Source: Longibacter salinarum (GTDB lineage: Bacteria > Bacteroidota > Rhodothermia > Rhodothermales > Salinibacteraceae). From it: a stretch of DNA of 64,000 bases. Shown one piece after another: positions 17,684 to 26,076 of this stretch (its first letter is position 1; the number at the start of each line of letters is the position of its first letter). The notes under the pieces are model-generated. The model saw only the letters and a list, made by a program, of their open reading frames with translations. It did no database searches and was not told the DNA's origin. Made by a program: the position numbers and the translations under genes. The stretch lies in assembly GCF_002554795.1 (NCBI RefSeq), contig NZ_PDEQ01000007.1, positions 1 through 64,000 of the forward strand, read 5' to 3'.

Positions 17684-18349
17684 TTACCGGACAAGCATTG
17701 ACCAGTTCATGCGCAGGCCGACCGCGAACTCGAGCAACGTCCGGTCCTCGCAGAACGGAAACCACGCGTCTTGGCCACAGGCCCCTAGCTGTGGCGCATG
17801 CACACCAATCCGTCCGGACAGCCCGACGAGCGGCGTGATCAAGTAGTGGACCTGTCCGCCCGCTGCCCACCCAACCGAGAATCCATCGGGGGCGATCGGA
17901 CGAACTTCACCGTCGCCTCCCTGCTCCGTGAATACGGCATCGACGCTCGTTCCGGTCGCGAGAACGTAAAGCTCTGGCAGGAAGCCGGCAGCCGGTTCGA
18001 TCGGCTGAACGGCGACTCCTGCTGCAATCACACTCATCCGGGCATCTCCATCAAACGGCCGCTCGGAGCAGTTCGAGCCCGGCAAAACAAGACCCGTGCA
18101 GGGCGACCGGCGAATCGAACGGTGTTCTGTTTGATGGGAACCGGCGAGGCGTATGGCAAACCGCTCGCGGACCGGGAGATCGAGATAGCCGCCGATACCT
18201 GCCGGGCGCTGAAGCGCATTCCCGTATCCGGCGCGCGTCATCCCGACCTCGATGCCGAGCGCCTGCGCGACTGCACCGGACGACCCCGCAGAAAGAGAAA
18301 GGAGAACGACGAAAAGTGCGAGTCCGACGCGAACGGCATGACTGATCAT
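17684..18349 (-). CDS. Predicted outer-membrane beta-barrel-like protein
   Basis: This 221-aa exported protein starts at ATG 18349, followed by a clear signal peptide ending AVAQ (about residue 29). The mature part has alternating beta-strand patterns (GIEVGMTRAGYG, RFAIRLAGSHQ, GFSVGWAAGGQVHYLI, LLEFAVGLRMNWSM), as in small eight-stranded barrels. Four Cys residues (CTG, NCSE, ACGQ, FCED) could form disulfides. I do not recognise a family with a known function. Confidence 0.7.
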   Translation of the reverse strand: MISHAVRVGLALFVVLLSLSAGSSGAVAQALGIEVGMTRAGYGNALQRPAGIGGYLDLPVRERFAIRLAGSHQTEHRSIRRSPCTGLVLPGSNCSERPFDGDARMSVIAAGVAVQPIEPAAGFLPELYVLATGTSVDAVFTEQGGDGEVRPIAPDGFSVGWAAGGQVHYLITPLVGLSGRIGVHAPQLGACGQDAWFPFCEDRTLLEFAVGLRMNWSMLVR

Positions 18350-18584
18350 CTCGGATACGAATCGCTTCAGGGGAACGGGGTGGCGGAGGCGAAGGCAAAG
18401 ACAGAGCAGGAAAGCTGCTCGTTCGGGCAGACCTCCAACGTAGATACACGTATAGGCCGGCAAGTACCCCCGGGATCGGAGCGTCCTTGCACCGGCATGA
18501 TGTTTCAGGCCGGATCCATGCTGACAACAGACCGCCGGTATTCGAGAACGGGACCAAGTTTCGGCTCTGCGTGGCGCTCAGCAT

Positions 18585-19508
18585 TTAGTACGTCGGCTCG
18601 CCGTCCGACGTCACCTCCACGCGCGGGCCTTTGAAGGCCTCCGCCCCACCGTCATCGTCGGGAATTTGGACGTGGAGCTCGTACGTGCCGGTCGTGGAAG
18701 GAACGGTCAGGGTTCCGTCGAACGGCTGTCCTGCAGACGGGCGACGAAACGTTTTGTATGTGGGCTGACCAACAGGGACGAACGCGTAGCGCGTCGGTTT
18801 ACGTTCGGCGACGACGAGCGAAAGCCTGACGGTTGTCGACTCACCGGGCGCCATTGCCCACGGCAACGGATCGGCGAGATAGGCCTGCACGCGGGCGAAC
18901 ACCTGGGTGGCACGGCTCGTGTGTTCGGATTCGGACAAACAAACACCGAGGTGTGTCCACTTGGCCTCCATGAGGGTCTCACGGTGGCCCGGACTCTTCA
19001 TCCAGGAGTCGACGACCATCTCTGCCATATCGCGAGGCGCCCGCCCGCTAGTCGCAGCCCGGCTGTGCGCGTTCTCGGACGCCTCCCCAATCAGGCGCCG
19101 GTGTTCGCGCTGAACACGGTCCCACGGCATTCGATCGTCGGAGTCGTTATGACCGAGGTAGTTGTGCGCGATCATGTCCTGGTTGTGCCAGCACGCATTC
19201 TGGGCAAGAGTTGGGTCTTCTTTCACCACCGGAATGCCTTCCTTCTGACGCGTCTCGTTCGTTACCTCAAGAAGGTGTTCGTTGACATCGCTGCGTCGGT
19301 CCGCCAGATCGTGGTACTCGTCGGACCAGGGAGGCTGGTATGCGGTGCGCGTGTGCCGATCGGGCGGACCGTCGACCATGTAGCAAGAACCGCCTTTCCC
19401 GCCTCCGTCACACCGCATGTTGAGGTTGCCGCATGCGGTGAGTCCCCACGTCACCAGACATGCTGTGCAAAAGCCGATTAGAATACGCTGAAAACAGGAG
19501 AGAGACAT
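18585..19508 (-). CDS. CAP/SCP-domain lipoprotein, copy 1
   Basis: This 307-aa lipoprotein starts at ATG 19508, with a hydrophobic signal and lipobox LTAC followed by GNLNMRCDG. A CAP (cysteine-rich secretory/SCP) domain covers roughly residues 80-215: LLEVTNETRQKEG, LAQNACWHNQDM, LGHNDSDDR, IGEASENA, WMKSPGHRETLM and WTHLGVCLSES. This includes the His and Glu positions expected of the CAP cavity. A beta-sandwich-like tail follows. It is a tandem duplicate of the next gene upstream, with a 57-bp gap, and is probably in one operon with it. CAP proteins bind lipids or act at the envelope; the role here is unknown. Confidence 0.88.
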   Translation of the reverse strand: MSLSCFQRILIGFCTACLVTWGLTACGNLNMRCDGGGKGGSCYMVDGPPDRHTRTAYQPPWSDEYHDLADRRSDVNEHLLEVTNETRQKEGIPVVKEDPTLAQNACWHNQDMIAHNYLGHNDSDDRMPWDRVQREHRRLIGEASENAHSRAATSGRAPRDMAEMVVDSWMKSPGHRETLMEAKWTHLGVCLSESEHTSRATQVFARVQAYLADPLPWAMAPGESTTVRLSLVVAERKPTRYAFVPVGQPTYKTFRRPSAGQPFDGTLTVPSTTGTYELHVQIPDDDGGAEAFKGPRVEVTSDGEPTY

Positions 19509-19565
19509 CGCGCTCAGATAGGAGAGAGATTGATATCGCGTTTGAAGAAGCGTCATCCGAAACCA

Positions 19566-20498
19566 TCAGTACGCCGGTTCGCCCGGCGGCTTCACCCAGA
19601 CGCGCGGTCCGCCCACAACGGTGTACCGCCCACCACCTTTCGGGACGAGGACGCGCAGGGCATACGTCCCGGTGGATTCAGGAAGGTAGAGCTTTTCGGT
19701 CAGCGGTTGCCCCGTTCCTTCGTTGAACGCCTTCGCTAGGTTCTCGCCCGCCGGGGCCCACTCGTAACGCCTGGGTGGAGCCGGCGCCTTCTCCAACTGG
19801 AAAGAAACGGCGATCGAGTCCCCTGGCGACATGGTCCATGGCAGCGGCTCCTCCAGATACGCCCACGCCTGGGCAAACACCTGCGTCCCCCGGCTCGCAG
19901 ATGAGTCCTGCGAGACGCACGCCCCGAGATGCGTCCAGTCGCGGTCGAGAATATTAGACCGATGACCGGTGCTGTTCATCCACTGCCGCATAATGCTTTC
20001 AGCCCACCGCATCTGGCTCTCACGAGAGGCATCCCGATCCATTCGCCCCGTCGTCAGGGTGTTTTCTCCAACCGTTCCGATCAGGCGTCGGTGCTCGCGA
20101 GCGACCCGGTCGGACGGCATGCGGTCGTCCGAGTCTTCGTGCCCCATGTAGCCGTGGCCGAGCATGTCCTGATTGTGCCAGCAGGCGATCTGCGAGAGGG
20201 TCGCGTCTTCCCTCAGCACCGATCGCCCCCTGTCGTTGCGCTCTGCGTTAGTCAGGCTTACGACCTCATCCGAAACCAGCGACCATCCGTAGGCGAGATC
20301 GTAATATTCGTCTGACCAGACCGGCTGGTATGAGGTACGAGAATGCTGCTCCGGCGGGCCATCGATTTGCGTACAGGAGTATCCCCCTCCAGCACCGTCA
20401 CACCGCATGTTGACACTTCCACATCCGACGATAGAAACCATCAGCGCGACCACAGCAACCGCTAGGATGCTAGATCGGAGAACGGATCGCGTGAACAT
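19566..20498 (-). CDS. CAP/SCP-domain lipoprotein, copy 2
   Basis: This 310-aa paralogue of the 18585 gene starts at ATG 20498. It has a signal with lipobox SIVGC, then GSVNMRCDGAGGG, the same Cys-containing linker as its neighbour. The CAP domain shows LTNAERNDRG, LSQIACWHNQDM, MGHEDSDDR, VGENTLTTG, WMNSTGHRSNIL and WTHLGACVSQ. It carries the same C-terminal domain ending in GPRVWVKPPGEPAY. The two copies differ enough to be an old duplication. The upstream repeat lipoprotein gene ends 84 bp before its start, on the same strand. Confidence 0.88.
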   Translation of the reverse strand: MFTRSVLRSSILAVAVVALMVSIVGCGSVNMRCDGAGGGYSCTQIDGPPEQHSRTSYQPVWSDEYYDLAYGWSLVSDEVVSLTNAERNDRGRSVLREDATLSQIACWHNQDMLGHGYMGHEDSDDRMPSDRVAREHRRLIGTVGENTLTTGRMDRDASRESQMRWAESIMRQWMNSTGHRSNILDRDWTHLGACVSQDSSASRGTQVFAQAWAYLEEPLPWTMSPGDSIAVSFQLEKAPAPPRRYEWAPAGENLAKAFNEGTGQPLTEKLYLPESTGTYALRVLVPKGGGRYTVVGGPRVWVKPPGEPAY

Positions 20499-20582
20499 TC
20501 GAGAATAGGGACTTAGAGGAGAGAGGAACGAGACGTCTCGACAAGACAGGGCCAGTCGCTGCGACGACCGCGCGGAGACCAT

Positions 20583-21926
20583 TCACTGACGGATGGTGAC
20601 ATCGGCGGGCATCGGATCGTCGGTGCCGCCGTACTGGCCAAAGGTGCCGCCCTTTACGACGTAGACTTGCTCTCGGGAGGTGTTGATTTTCCAGTAGAAG
20701 CCGTCCCACGACGAGCGGCGGGCGTGGTAAAGGAAAGGCTTTAGCTTCTCGACCTCCCATCCCTGTCGGTACGAAAGGACATCATCGTCCACCAGCATCT
20801 GCGGTCCAGCTGCGCCCCGGGACCCGGTAGCCGGATCGTACAGCCAGCGAGCGTTGGGAATGGTGACGGTGAACCGAGACGGGTTGTCGCCCGACCCACG
20901 TACCGACAGGTCGAAGCTCACCGCGTCGGACTCGCCGCCGAGGCGCCCAAACGTGCCGTTCTCGACGCGATAGACCGTCTGGCGAGACGTATTCACCTTC
21001 CAGTAGAAGTCGTCCCAATAGGTATAGCGGACGTGATACAGGAAAGGCTTGACCTCGCGGACATCCCAGTCGTCCCCATACGACAGCACGTGGTTATCGG
21101 CCGCCACCTGCGGCCCGTCCCACCCCGGCTCGTACACGATCGTTGTCTCGTCGAACCGCAACTGGATTTGCGCCGGGGGGGCGTTCGTCGCACTACCGGT
21201 CGCCGTCCTCTCTCTGGTTTCTGCCGTGGTGGCCTCACGCTCATCATCTGCTTCCCGAGCCGCCCTACGCTCGTACGTGCTCATGCCCGTTCCGGCCCAG
21301 AACGACGTGATGTAGTCGGCGCGATTCCGGCGATTGTTGTCGCGGCCAATGAAGCAGTGCCGCGTATGGCCCCGCGCCCAGTCGAGAGCCTTCTCGGCAT
21401 CGATTTCGTTGTCGAGCATGGCCATGCGAGAGCGACCATCCGTCAGTACATATCCGTCACTCCCTTCATCGACGATGCGGAGGTCGGTCGGATCATATGA
21501 GATACAATCCGACTCCGGCGGCGCATCACCGTCCACGCTCGACTGGCCCTTCCAGTACTCGAACACGTAGGTGTCACGGTCGGCACGAGTGTTGTCGCGC
21601 CCGATGAAGCAATGGGACTCGTGCTGACGGGCAAGCGCTGCCATGTCTCGCGCGTCCCGCTCTGAAGCGGCCTGGAGCATGCGGCTCTGCCCGTCCGTGA
21701 CGACGTATGCTCCACCGTCTCGCTCGACGCGAACCTCGGACGCATCAATGGCGATGCAGTCCTGGGAGCCGCCGGGCATACTGATGTTCTCCATCATGCT
21801 CTTGCATCCGGAAAAGACCATCAGGCCCAGCAGCAAGGCGGCGACCCCGACGACGGCAGGGGGATCGAAATGGACGTTCGGGAACGATGACGGCTCGGGA
21901 GAGGGATCGTAGCTGGAAAACGCCAT
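20583..21926 (-). CDS. Lipoprotein built from two pairs of duplicated modules
   Basis: This 447-aa lipoprotein has a long N-terminus before the signal and lipobox VFSGC. The first half holds two copies of a module of about 70 residues: DCIAIDASEVRV...DGQSRM...HCFIGRDN and DCISYDPTDLRI...DGRSRM...HCFIGRDN. Each copy has a conserved Cys near each end. A Glu/Arg/Thr-rich linker follows. The second half holds two copies of a module of about 85 residues ending DDFYWKVNTSR/DGFYWKINTSR and GTFGRLGG/GTFGQYGG. I do not know a function. The first module type recalls unnamed envelope domains with CFIGR/CFVGR motifs. It lies upstream of the two CAP lipoproteins and may belong with them. Confidence 0.78.
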   Translation of the reverse strand: MAFSSYDPSPEPSSFPNVHFDPPAVVGVAALLLGLMVFSGCKSMMENISMPGGSQDCIAIDASEVRVERDGGAYVVTDGQSRMLQAASERDARDMAALARQHESHCFIGRDNTRADRDTYVFEYWKGQSSVDGDAPPESDCISYDPTDLRIVDEGSDGYVLTDGRSRMAMLDNEIDAEKALDWARGHTRHCFIGRDNNRRNRADYITSFWAGTGMSTYERRAAREADDEREATTAETRERTATGSATNAPPAQIQLRFDETTIVYEPGWDGPQVAADNHVLSYGDDWDVREVKPFLYHVRYTYWDDFYWKVNTSRQTVYRVENGTFGRLGGESDAVSFDLSVRGSGDNPSRFTVTIPNARWLYDPATGSRGAAGPQMLVDDDVLSYRQGWEVEKLKPFLYHARRSSWDGFYWKINTSREQVYVVKGGTFGQYGGTDDPMPADVTIRQ

Positions 21927-22272
21927 GGAGAGAGGAGTCGCATTCGCTGGAAACGTCGATCTAGAGCTTGCCAGATTGCAACAGCCGAGGTGAGCTGATG
22001 CGTTTCGGCTGCGACCGTTTGGATTCAGTCGACTGGCACGTTCGGGATGCTAGCAGCGGGGCACGGCGGCAATACCTTTAATCGCGCACTTCAACGTATA
22101 CGTAACGGAGGACGATTGAAAATGAAGACCGCCTGTTCACCGTTCACGGTCGTCACCGGAAACGCGTCTCTGACCGCTTCGGAAGAGGAAAAGCGAACGG
22201 AAAACGAGTAACATCCATCGTCCTCACACATGAACGCCGCGCCTCCCACCAGGCAATCTCACACGAACGCAA

Positions 22273-22320
22273 AGACTGCCGCCGGCAGAGCTCATAATTG
22301 CTCTGCTCCGACGGCAGTCT
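22273..22320. repeat. Two-step inverted repeat downstream of the sulfur operon
   Basis: AGACTGCCG (22273-22281) pairs with CGGCAGTCT (22312-22320). Inside it, GCAGAGC (22285-22291) pairs with GCTCTGC (22300-22306), with an 8-nt AT-rich loop. It lies about 100 nt past the dsrE-like stop, so it may end or stabilise that transcript, but only three T residues follow it. Nothing else is seen in 21927-22420. Confidence 0.6.
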
Positions 22321-22420
22321 GCTACCCCTCCCAGGGTTCAGGCGAAGCCTGTCAACACCCATTCAGCGTGCCCGGTCCCGACACATCTCCTGATCAGTGG
22401 CCGAGGAACGGACCGATCGA

Positions 22421-22948
22421 TCAGACGAAGAAGGCCTGTGAGCGGCTACCTCCGGCGAGCTTCAGCATTTCTCCCACGGTGATGATGTCCTCGAGATCGT
22501 CGATCAAGTCCTCGCGCTCAAGCTTGAACATCTCGACGGCGAGCTGACAGCCATAGATCTTTCCGCCGCCTGCGACGATCATCTCCAGGAATTCGGACAC
22601 GGGCGGAATGTCGAGCTCTTCCATCTGCTTCTTCATGGCTTTCGACACCATCGCCTCGAACCCCGGCAGGCCTCCGACCATCGTCGGCAGGTAGCGGCTC
22701 AACGCCGGATTGCCGACCGTCGCCGTGTGCAGACCATCCTGCTTTTTCTTGGTAATGGCGTCCAGGCCAAAAAAGGTGAAGAAGAGATGCGTCTCGATGC
22801 CTTCCATCACGGCACCGTTCGCCATGATGAGCGCAGCGTACACGTCTTCGAGTGTGCCTTTTGAGCTGATGATGAGCACCCGTTCGAGTGAATCCTCATC
22901 GGTGGTTTTCTGGCCGAATTGTTCGGCGTATGAGAGGGGAGCTTCCAT
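22421..22948 (-). CDS. DsrE/DsrF/DrsH-like sulfur-carrier protein
   Basis: This is a 175-aa cytosolic protein, started at ATG 22948 (MEAPLSYAEQ). The fold motifs VLIISSKGTLEDVYAALIMA, THLFFTFFGLDAI and LPGFEAMVSKAMKKQM match the DsrE2/DrsE_2-type family. It has a conserved-looking Cys in GGGKIYGCQLAVEMF (about Cys134). Members pass persulfide sulfur to TusA/DsrC-type proteins. It is the last gene of a minus-strand operon after the sqr-like and tusE-like genes (57-bp gap), so a role in handling sulfur from sulfide oxidation is inferred. Confidence 0.9.
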   Translation of the reverse strand: MEAPLSYAEQFGQKTTDEDSLERVLIISSKGTLEDVYAALIMANGAVMEGIETHLFFTFFGLDAITKKKQDGLHTATVGNPALSRYLPTMVGGLPGFEAMVSKAMKKQMEELDIPPVSEFLEMIVAGGGKIYGCQLAVEMFKLEREDLIDDLEDIITVGEMLKLAGGSRSQAFFV

Positions 22949-23005
22949 GACTGTCACCGTGGATTGAGCGCGTGGGACGTAGGCTTCCGTGCGGAGGACT
23001 CGATA

Positions 23006-23314
23006 TTAGACGCAACTGGCGGGCTTCGGAATGCCCGCAATCTTGCTCGATATCTTGAGGGGTCCGCCGGGGAAGAGGTCGTAGAACTCTTTGATCGACA
23101 CGATGCCCGATTTCCCGACGCGGCGGATCGTTAGTTTCGCACCGGACTCTTCCTGTTCACGCAGGAAGTTGATCACATCCCAGTGTTTGTCCGTCAGGTC
23201 GATCTCTTCGACAGCAGCGATTTCGCGCGCCATCTCCGGGATCCAGTCCGACATGTTCTGCAGGTAGCCTTCGGCGTCGAGGGCAACGGTCTGTCCGGCA
23301 AGTTGAACGTCCAT
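23006..23314 (-). CDS. TusE/DsrC/DsvC-family sulfur-relay protein
   Basis: This 102-aa protein has the typical length and motifs (DAEGYL, DLTDKHWDVINFLRE, YDLFPGGPLKISSKIAG). It ends KPASCV, with the invariant penultimate Cys (Cys101). The second Cys found in true DsrC about ten residues earlier is replaced by Ser (ISSK instead of xACK), so it resembles TusE-type relays that use one thiol. It sits between the sqr-like (43-bp gap) and dsrE-like genes and is probably translated from one mRNA. Tungsten/selenium or tRNA-thiolation roles cannot be excluded, but the context favours sulfide metabolism. Confidence 0.92.
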   Translation of the reverse strand: MDVQLAGQTVALDAEGYLQNMSDWIPEMAREIAAVEEIDLTDKHWDVINFLREQEESGAKLTIRRVGKSGIVSIKEFYDLFPGGPLKISSKIAGIPKPASCV

Positions 23315-23357
23315 GGTTTTTCAGGTCTGAGTTCAGAAGAGCAGAGAGGGGGTTTCG

Positions 23358-24611
23358 TCAGTTAGCGACAACGGCATCCGGCTGTTTGCCCACCATCGAC
23401 ATCTGATTTGTGACCGGCAACTCGCGACCGGTGAGCAGCACGTGCCAGTAGATCCAGCGGAAGAAGAGTTTGCCCACATGGTTCAGGCGCGTTTCCTTCA
23501 AGAGCTTCATCGGTCCGAGTGCGGGGAGCGGATAGGTCCCCGGGAGCGGCTCGGTGTCGTAGTTGAAGTCGATCAGCGTCGCCTTCCCGAAGCCCGTTTC
23601 GATGAAGCAGTTGGCGTGCCCGTCGAACGAGGGCTCCAGCGGCTCTCCGTGGATGTGGTGCAGGATGTTCTCCAGGACGGTATCGCCCATGAAGTGCGCG
23701 ACCGATCCCGCCTTCGACGTCGGGACGTTGGTGGCGTCACCGATCACGAAGATGTTGTCGTGATCCTTTGCCTTCAGCGTGTGCTTGTCGGTCGGGATAA
23801 AGTTGAGATCATCGAGGTCGCCCATATCACTGGCCTCGACAAACTCGGCGCCCTTGTTCACGGGGATGGACACGAGCAGATCGAAGGGCACCTCCTGGCC
23901 GTCATAGGACACCAGTGTTTTCGCGTCCTCGTCCACTTCCATGAGGTAGAAGTCCGAGATCACGTCGACGCCTTTCTCCTCGAGCAGTCCGCCGAGCACC
24001 TTCGTCGCCTTCGGCTTGGTGAACGCGCCGGGAAGCGGCGTGACGTATGAGATCTCGACCCGATCTCGCATGCCTTTTTCCGTGAAGTACGCATCGGCAA
24101 GGAAGGCGAACTCCAGCGGCGCCACCGGGCACTTGATGATCGACTCCGCCAGGTTGATCACCAGGCGGCCGCCCTCCCATGTCTCGAGCTTCTTCGCAAG
24201 GCGCGTGGCGCCGTCGAACGTGTAGAAGTCGAAGATATCGTTGTACCAGAGATCACCGTGGAGGCCCGGCGTCTCCTCCGGGTCCGGCGTCGTGCCCGTC
24301 GCGATCAGAAGCACGTCGTAATTCAGCGTCTGTCCATCCGAGAGATGCACAACGTTCTCTTCCGGCTCGACGCGCGTCACCTCATCCCAGATCACATTCG
24401 TGCCCTTCGGGAAGAAGTCTTCCTTCGGCCGCGTGACGTCGCCCTCATTATACATCCCGAATGGAATAAATAGGAAGCCCGGCTGATAATAGTGGACTCG
24501 ATCTTTGTCGACGATCGTCAGACGCCATTCCGATCGGTCCAGCGCGCGAACAAGCTTGTTTAACATCATCGTACCGGCTGTACCGGCACCGAGAATAACA
24601 AGATCTTTCAT
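23358..24611 (-). CDS. Sulfide:quinone oxidoreductase-like flavoprotein
   Basis: This 417-aa FAD enzyme of the SQR/NDH-2 superfamily starts at ATG 24611 (MKDLVILGAG). It has an N-terminal FAD site GAGTAG (9-14), a second dinucleotide-type segment and the FAD-binding FVIGDATNVP. Two cysteines sit where SQRs keep their redox pair: about Cys161 (IIKCPVAPLE) and Cys335 (HANCFIET). The third, N-terminal Cys of classical type I SQRs is absent. It would oxidise sulfide to bound sulfur and reduce quinone at the membrane. It is the first gene of an operon with tusE-like and dsrE-like partners, which could receive the sulfane sulfur. Confidence 0.88.
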   Translation of the reverse strand: MKDLVILGAGTAGTMMLNKLVRALDRSEWRLTIVDKDRVHYYQPGFLFIPFGMYNEGDVTRPKEDFFPKGTNVIWDEVTRVEPEENVVHLSDGQTLNYDVLLIATGTTPDPEETPGLHGDLWYNDIFDFYTFDGATRLAKKLETWEGGRLVINLAESIIKCPVAPLEFAFLADAYFTEKGMRDRVEISYVTPLPGAFTKPKATKVLGGLLEEKGVDVISDFYLMEVDEDAKTLVSYDGQEVPFDLLVSIPVNKGAEFVEASDMGDLDDLNFIPTDKHTLKAKDHDNIFVIGDATNVPTSKAGSVAHFMGDTVLENILHHIHGEPLEPSFDGHANCFIETGFGKATLIDFNYDTEPLPGTYPLPALGPMKLLKETRLNHVGKLFFRWIYWHVLLTGRELPVTNQMSMVGKQPDAVVAN

Positions 24612-25049
24612 GGGGTCGCGGGGCAATGTGATCATTCAGTGGCGCGACAAACATCCTCAACGCGCACCTTTATATTCTGTCACAAGAATCTATTAGTCAG
24701 CAAGGGATCTCTCGTAGTGCGTGCGGGGAGCATAAGGGTACCGGTGTAGGGGATTTTCGCACGCGGCCACATAACCGACGGTGCAGCCAGCCCCCACAGC
24801 CCGTCCCTCTCGCTCCCATCATGGAAACGAATCCGACCGGGATCGGTGAGACCGGAGACAGTCATTTACAGGATGAGGCGATCGCCCCAGATGTGCCCTG
24901 CCGGACGAACCGCAGCCGCCATCGCCAGTGAGGGTCGATTTCGTTTCCTCCGCTCGATCATGCCCGGAAATGGCTCGCCGTGCCCCATTCTCCAGGGTGG
25001 GCCTTGCTCCGCTCCCGGATTTTCCTCTCGTTAACGTTCTCTGAGCGCC
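24612..25049. other. Divergent intergenic region upstream of the sulfur operon
   Basis: The region holds no gene. A dyad ATTCT-N6-AGAAT (24674-24689) lies about 63 bp before the sqr-like start, next to an AT-rich TATAAA on the minus strand. It is a weak candidate operator or promoter. No RNA motif is seen. Confidence 0.35.
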
Positions 25050-25481
25050 GTGACTACTGCATCTGACGTACCGCGTTCTTCCACCACAACGCCGCATATC
25101 GTGGTGATCGAAGACGACGACAACTTGCTGCAGACGTACGGCGTCTTCCTTCGCCACTTTCTCTCGGCCGAACCGGTAAAGCTGTTCGACGCGATCGAGC
25201 CCGCACTCGAGTACTTGCGCGATGCCACCCCGGACATCATTCTGACAGATCTTTCGCTTCCGTCCGTGGAGGATGCCGGGGTCGTATCCATTCTCCATGA
25301 CGCTGCGCCCGACGTGCCGATTCTCGTGATATCGGGCTCATCGTCGAACCGACTGGTCCGCGAGTCCCTCGACGGAGGAGCAATTGGTTATGTGTTGAAG
25401 GGCAAACGCAGCGAGATTGTCGAGGGCGTGGAGGCGGCTTTGCGTGGCGAATCGTACCTCAGCGGCGAACTCAGCATCTAA
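25050..25481 (+). CDS. Stand-alone response-regulator receiver protein
   Basis: This 143-aa protein starts at a GTG. A single CheY-like receiver domain has the acidic pair Asp22/Asp23, the phospho-acceptor Asp67 in ILTDLSLPS, a Ser in the ISGSSS segment and Lys117 in YVLKGK. There is no output domain and the C-terminus stops just after the fold. No histidine kinase is in the window, so its partner is elsewhere. It may act through protein-protein contacts. Confidence 0.9.
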   Translation: MTTASDVPRSSTTTPHIVVIEDDDNLLQTYGVFLRHFLSAEPVKLFDAIEPALEYLRDATPDIILTDLSLPSVEDAGVVSILHDAAPDVPILVISGSSSNRLVRESLDGGAIGYVLKGKRSEIVEGVEAALRGESYLSGELSI

Positions 25482-25555
25482 ATTCATCTCTTTCCTTCCG
25501 AAACAAGTCCGTCCAGCCCAGACGGATGCCTGTCCCCCGCACGTTTCCCCCGAGT

Positions 25556-26002
25556 ATGTCCGAGCATCGCCTTCAGAATGCCATCTACCAGTTCTTTCAT
25601 GGGAAGCGTCATCCCATCACGATCCCAAACTGCGGGGCGTGTGGCGTGGGAAAAGCCGACCTCCTCTCCGTGACAAAGGCTCATCTCGTGCACGAAGTCG
25701 AGATCAAACACACGGTGGCCGACTTCCACCGCGACTTCGAGGAAAAGACGTACAAGCATCACGCCCTCGCAAATCAGAAGGGCTACCGAACGGCCAACTA
25801 CTTTTGGTTCGGCGTGCCCGAAGACCTGATCGAGCCCGACGACGTGCCCGATTACGCGGGTTTACTGTACGTAAACGAAGCCGGGGGCGTCGATGAAATC
25901 ATCTCCGCCCCCCGGATCCACAGTAAGAAGCTTCGCGAACGCGACCGTGCCTACATCGAGCGCGGACTCACGCTTCGCTACTGGAATACCCGCCTAACGT
26001 AG
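25556..26002 (+). CDS. Predicted PD-(D/E)XK nuclease-like protein
   Basis: This 148-aa protein starts at ATG 25556 (MSEHRLQNAIYQFF). The segment KADLLSVTKAHLVHEVEIK reads as a restriction-endonuclease-type core: Asp35, then a beta strand with Glu49-x-Lys51. It is followed by FHRDFEEKTYKHH and the YFWFGVPEDLI strand found in phage and MmcB-like members of this fold. A PNCGACG motif near residue 25 could bind metal or be incidental. It is 74 bp after the receiver gene. Function is unknown; DNA processing or repair is inferred. Confidence 0.68.
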   Translation: MSEHRLQNAIYQFFHGKRHPITIPNCGACGVGKADLLSVTKAHLVHEVEIKHTVADFHRDFEEKTYKHHALANQKGYRTANYFWFGVPEDLIEPDDVPDYAGLLYVNEAGGVDEIISAPRIHSKKLRERDRAYIERGLTLRYWNTRLT

Positions 26003-26034
26003 CAGCCCAGAGCTCAGAGCCCTAGGCGAGCGCG

Positions 26035-26076
26035 CTGAACCCTGAACTCTGAACTCTGAACCGTGAACTCTGAACT
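26035..26076. repeat. CTGAAC-type intergenic repeat
   Basis: About six degenerate 7-bp TGAACTC/TGAACCC units stand in a row between two converging genes. Close relatives are at 26691-26742 and 44955-44988. Confidence 0.7.

Noticed and set aside
17798-18634. 278-codon plus-strand frame over the barrel-like gene
   Set aside because: The minus-strand frame here has a proper signal peptide and beta-strand pattern; the plus frame has neither.
25556-26002. Restriction-modification or toxin-antitoxin system around the nuclease-like gene
   Set aside because: No methyltransferase, antitoxin or phage gene lies nearby.
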